Shown in pieces: positions 3,435-5,919 of a stretch of DNA of 5,919 nucleotides. The DNA is from JAHFOW01 sp964370795. GTDB taxonomy: Bacteria; Planctomycetota; Brocadiia; Brocadiales; Brocadiaceae. The position numbers and the translations under genes were made by a program. The notes under the pieces were generated by a model. That model was not told the origin of the DNA. It saw nothing but the letters and a program-made list of their open reading frames with translations, and did no database searches. Where the stretch lies: positions 1-5,919 of the forward strand of contig CAYJME010000205.1 in the NCBI GenBank assembly GCA_964370795.1, in the 5' to 3' direction. Position 1 is the first letter of the stretch. Each line of letters opens with the position of its first letter.

Positions 3435-5919
3435 TCATGGCGTTGTTGCATCGTCGCAGTCACTCCACAAGGAATACCCGTATGCGTATGGCTGTTCGTA
3501 TGACCTGGAGTATGCCCTCAATTTGTAAGAATACGTCGTCTCTGAAGAAAGACCTGTATTGGTATAATTTGTTGTCTTCCCCCCTACCGTTGCTATACGT
3601 TTCCAGTAATTCACGGATGCACAATCACCGATCATGCGCTGTATCTGAAATCCTGTTGCTTTCACAGACATCCATAAGAGATTTACCTGACTTGATGAAA
3701 AGGCATCTGCAGTAAGCGCTGACGGGCGAAAGGGAACTACTGCGCTATTCGTTCCCGGTGAACAACCTGAATTGTTACATGCTGTAACATAATAACTGTA
3801 AGTTGTGGTCGAGGCATTGCCCGTTGCTGTGGTATCCTGGAAGTTTGTAACATTCTCTCCTCTTTTAGTTAACAGTACCCATACCCCTGTCCCGATTCTT
3901 CTGTAAACATGAAATTCCGTCTCATCAGAGGAGTTATCTGTCCATGAGAGGTTTATCTTGTTTTCGGAAATTGAAACTGCCTTCAGTTTCGTGGGTGCAT
4001 TGGGGGTATCTGAAAGACCCGTCATTGCCGCGTTACAACGTGAATAATCAGAGTCACCACCCGCATTATAAGCCCTTACACGATAAGAATACTGCGTATG
4101 GGGGGATAACCCTGTGTCAGTATAAGTTCTTACATCTGCCCCGACAGTTATAATTTCAGACCAGTCATTACCAGAATCGCAAGTTCCCATTTTCCTTTCG
4201 ATCTTAAACCCCTTCTCAGTGTCAGATATGTCTCGCCATGTGAGAATAATGTCTGATGATGATATTGCCTTTGCAGTAAAGGTTATTGGAGAAGCAGGGG
4301 ATGGTGATGTGGTTGTAAATCCCCATGAATAGTCTGCCGTCATGGCATTCCCCGCAAGGTCTTTTACACCTGTTGTGATAGTGGCCGTGTAAGGAGTAGC
4401 ATAATTTAAATTTGACGATGGCGTAAACGTTGCCGTTTTGGTGGCATCATCATAGGCAACCGTACCGGTCACTCCATTATCTATGGTAAATGTAGAATTA
4501 TTTATTGTGGACGCATCCATTGCCTCGCTAAAGGTGGTAGAGACAGTCGTGTTGATAGCCACGTTATTTTCAACATCTAATGGATTTGTTGAAACTATTG
4601 TGGGTGGTGTAATATCGGGCGCTGGTGCGGTAGTAAAACTCCACACAAAATCAGACTCCATAGGATTACCCGCTAAGTCTTTTACATCTTTGATAACAGT
4701 AGCAGTATAGGTAGTAGCATAGTTTAAAATTGCCGAAGGCGTGTATGTTGCCGTTTTGGTAGCAGGATCATAACTAACCGTTCCTGTAACCCCATCAATG
4801 GTAAAGGTGGACGTATTCATCGTGGTTTCATCTATAGGTTCGCTAAGGGTGGCAGTGATAACCGTGTTGATGTCCACATCGATTGCATTATTTAATGGAT
4901 TTGTGGAAATGACCGTAGGCGGTGTGATATCTGGCTCAGTGGTAAAGCTCCATACATAGTCAGCGCTCATGGGATTGCCTGCCAGGTCTTTTACGCCTGT
5001 GGTAATGGTGGCTGTGTAGGTGGTTAAATAAGTTAAATTGGAGGAAGGCGTGAACGTTGCCGTTTGGGTGGTATCATCGTAACTGACCGTACCGGTCGCT
5101 CCATTACTCATGGTGAATGTAGAATCATTTATTGTGGACGCATCCATTGCCTCGCTAAAGGTGGCAGCGATAGTCGTGTTGATAGCCACGTTATTTTCAA
5201 CATCTAATGGATTTGTTAAAACTATTGCGGGTGGTGTAATATCGGGCGCTGGCGCGGTAGTAAAGCTCCACACAAAATCAGACGCTATAGGATTACCCGC
5301 CAAATCTTTTACATCCTTAATAATAGTTGCAGTATAGGTAGTAGCGTAGTTTAAATTTGCTGAAGGCGTGAACGTTGCTGTTTGGGTGGTATCATCGTAG
5401 CTGACCATACCGGTCGCTCCATTACTCATGGTGAATGTAGAATCATTTATTGTGGACGCATCCATTGCCTCGCTAAAGGTAGTTACAATAGTTGAGTTTA
5501 CTGGCACGCCAGTCGCACCATCAATTGGATTTGTGGAAACGACTGTGGGTGGAGTGGTATCGGCATTCGTGGCATACTTAAGGTCATAGCTAAAATAACC
5601 ATCATAATAGCTGATGTGCACCTTGCCCAATGTATCCAACGCAATGGAGGTATACCTGCCTACATCTCCACCACTGTCCACGGTCGTCGTTACCCATGAG
5701 TCAGAAGCATTCGTGGCGTACTTGAGGTCTCGGTTAGTATTATCAAAATAGCTGATGTGTGCCTTGTCCGAGGTATCCAACGCTATGGAGGTATACCAGC
5801 CTACATCTCCACTCCTATCCACAGTCGTCGTTACCCATGAGCCAGAGGCGTTCGTTGCGTACTTGAGGTCACCATTGTGGTAGTTAGAATAGCTGATGTG
5901 CACCTTGCCCTGTGTATCC
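3435..5919 (-). CDS. Partial modular surface protein: propeller-like repeats, 4 Ig-like, 3 FN3
   Basis: This is the C-terminal part of a large, probably secreted or cell-surface protein, likely in adhesion or matrix formation. The frame stays open to the window edge: the codons before the GTG at 5903 read DTQGK, continuing the repeat, so that GTG is an internal Val and the true start lies outside. Numbered from it (822 aa), residues 1-113 are 47-residue repeats (HISYYD...DLKYATNAS.SWVTTTVD..GDVG.YTSIALDT). Residues 115-217, 221-322, 325-426 and 430-532 are four bacterial Ig-like (Big_5/SbsA-like) domains, each starting near TPP and ending KDLAGNP...W.FTT. Residues 537-628, 633-724 and 726-819 are FN3 domains with TYSYRVRAYN-type strands. 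The protein stops at ATTP, with no sorting signal, membrane anchor or secretion domain. Signal peptide and export route cannot be judged. Ligand and function are unknown. Confidence 0.92.
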   Translation of the reverse strand, partial: DTQGKVHISYSNYHNGDLKYATNASGSWVTTTVDRSGDVGWYTSIALDTSDKAHISYFDNTNRDLKYATNASDSWVTTTVDSGGDVGRYTSIALDTLGKVHISYYDGYFSYDLKYATNADTTPPTVVSTNPIDGATGVPVNSTIVTTFSEAMDASTINDSTFTMSNGATGMVSYDDTTQTATFTPSANLNYATTYTATIIKDVKDLAGNPIASDFVWSFTTAPAPDITPPAIVLTNPLDVENNVAINTTIAATFSEAMDASTINDSTFTMSNGATGTVSYDDTTQTATFTPSSNLTYLTTYTATITTGVKDLAGNPMSADYVWSFTTEPDITPPTVISTNPLNNAIDVDINTVITATLSEPIDETTMNTSTFTIDGVTGTVSYDPATKTATYTPSAILNYATTYTATVIKDVKDLAGNPMESDFVWSFTTAPAPDITPPTIVSTNPLDVENNVAINTTVSTTFSEAMDASTINNSTFTIDNGVTGTVAYDDATKTATFTPSSNLNYATPYTATITTGVKDLAGNAMTADYSWGFTTTSPSPASPITFTAKAISSSDIILTWRDISDTEKGFKIERKMGTCDSGNDWSEIITVGADVRTYTDTGLSPHTQYSYRVRAYNAGGDSDYSRCNAAMTGLSDTPNAPTKLKAVSISENKINLSWTDNSSDETEFHVYRRIGTGVWVLLTKRGENVTNFQDTTATGNASTTTYSYYVTACNNSGCSPGTNSAVVPFRPSALTADAFSSSQVNLLWMSVKATGFQIQRMIGDCASVNYWKRIATVGGKTTNYTNTGLSSETTYSYKLRAYSRSYEQPYAYGYSLWSDCDDATTP
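4308..5561 (-). repeat. Four tandem ~315-bp Ig-like domain repeats, mosaic at DNA level
   Basis: Four domain-length units lie at about 5253-5561, 4938-5243, 4626-4931 and 4308-4616. Similarity is uneven. Bases 5044-5162 match 5362-5480 (offset 318) with 3 differences in 119 bp. Bases 4545-4655 match 5172-5282 (offset 627, two domains) with 4 differences in 111 bp. Other parts of the same units are clearly diverged. This fits duplication followed by local recombination or gene conversion between repeats. Confidence 0.85.
5565..5919 (-). repeat. 141-bp (47-residue) propeller-like tandem repeats
   Basis: Three HISY(S/F/Y) repeats fall exactly 47 residues (141 bp) apart, at residues 2, 49 and 96 counted from the Val at 5903. 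Each copy continues with DLKYATNA, and the first two also with SWVTTTVD and YTSIALDT. The third copy is cut after DLKYATNA and runs directly into the first Ig-like domain. The first copy begins beyond the window edge. Beta-rich units of this length are consistent with blades of a beta-propeller, but the fold is inferred. Confidence 0.8.

Noticed and set aside
4483..5337. Two near-identical 75-aa plus-strand frames, 627 bp apart
   Set aside because: They are antisense shadows of the duplicated Ig-like units; their similarity reflects the DNA repeat, not two genes.
5901..5903. GTG as the start codon of the surface-protein gene
   Set aside because: The codons upstream to the window edge (DTQGK) match the 47-residue repeat, so this is an internal Val of a gene that begins outside.

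Overview
The window (about 5.9 kb, moderately AT-rich) carries four complete genes and one gene cut by the right edge, all on the minus strand, so transcription runs from high to low coordinates. Short dispersed-type palindromic repeats fill much of the non-coding DNA. Repeat-rich intergenic DNA, a large surface protein built from HISYYD/DLKYATNAS repeats plus Ig-like and FN3 domains, and the moderate GC content are what I would expect from a free-living environmental bacterium. My best guess is an anammox planctomycete (Brocadiales: Brocadia/Kuenenia-like). That is an impression from remembered sequence style, not something proved here; a Nitrospirota or Desulfobacterota/Geobacter-like host would also fit.

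Layout from right to left, in the direction of transcription: (1) 5919-3435, the C-terminal >820 residues of a very long modular extracellular protein: three 47-residue propeller-like repeats, four bacterial Ig-like domains of about 105 residues, and three fibronectin type III domains, ending at a TGA right after the last FN3. (2) 3391-3095, a 98-residue protein with two membrane segments separated by a three-times-repeated amphipathic heptad. (3) 2949-1927, a ParA/Soj-type deviant-Walker ATPase with extra sequence between its Walker motifs. (4) 1924-1397, a small protein translationally coupled to parA, with a helical N-terminus, a basic linker and a SAP/Rho-N-like C-terminal region. (5) 972-208, an MtfA-family (M90) zinc metallopeptidase.

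The non-coding DNA is informative. Positions 10-148 hold a cluster of five hairpins or palindromes. Positions 1091-1326 hold a nested set of inverted repeats built from the GATTGCTTCG/CGCAATGACA motif.

The only pair that clearly works together is parA plus its coupled downstream gene, which looks like a partition or positioning module with a non-ParB partner. This is the best candidate here for an undescribed system. The surface protein shows a patchwork of near-identical DNA between its Ig domains, indicating recent internal recombination. No RNA genes, CRISPR array, insertion-sequence transposase or convincing intrinsic terminator was seen.
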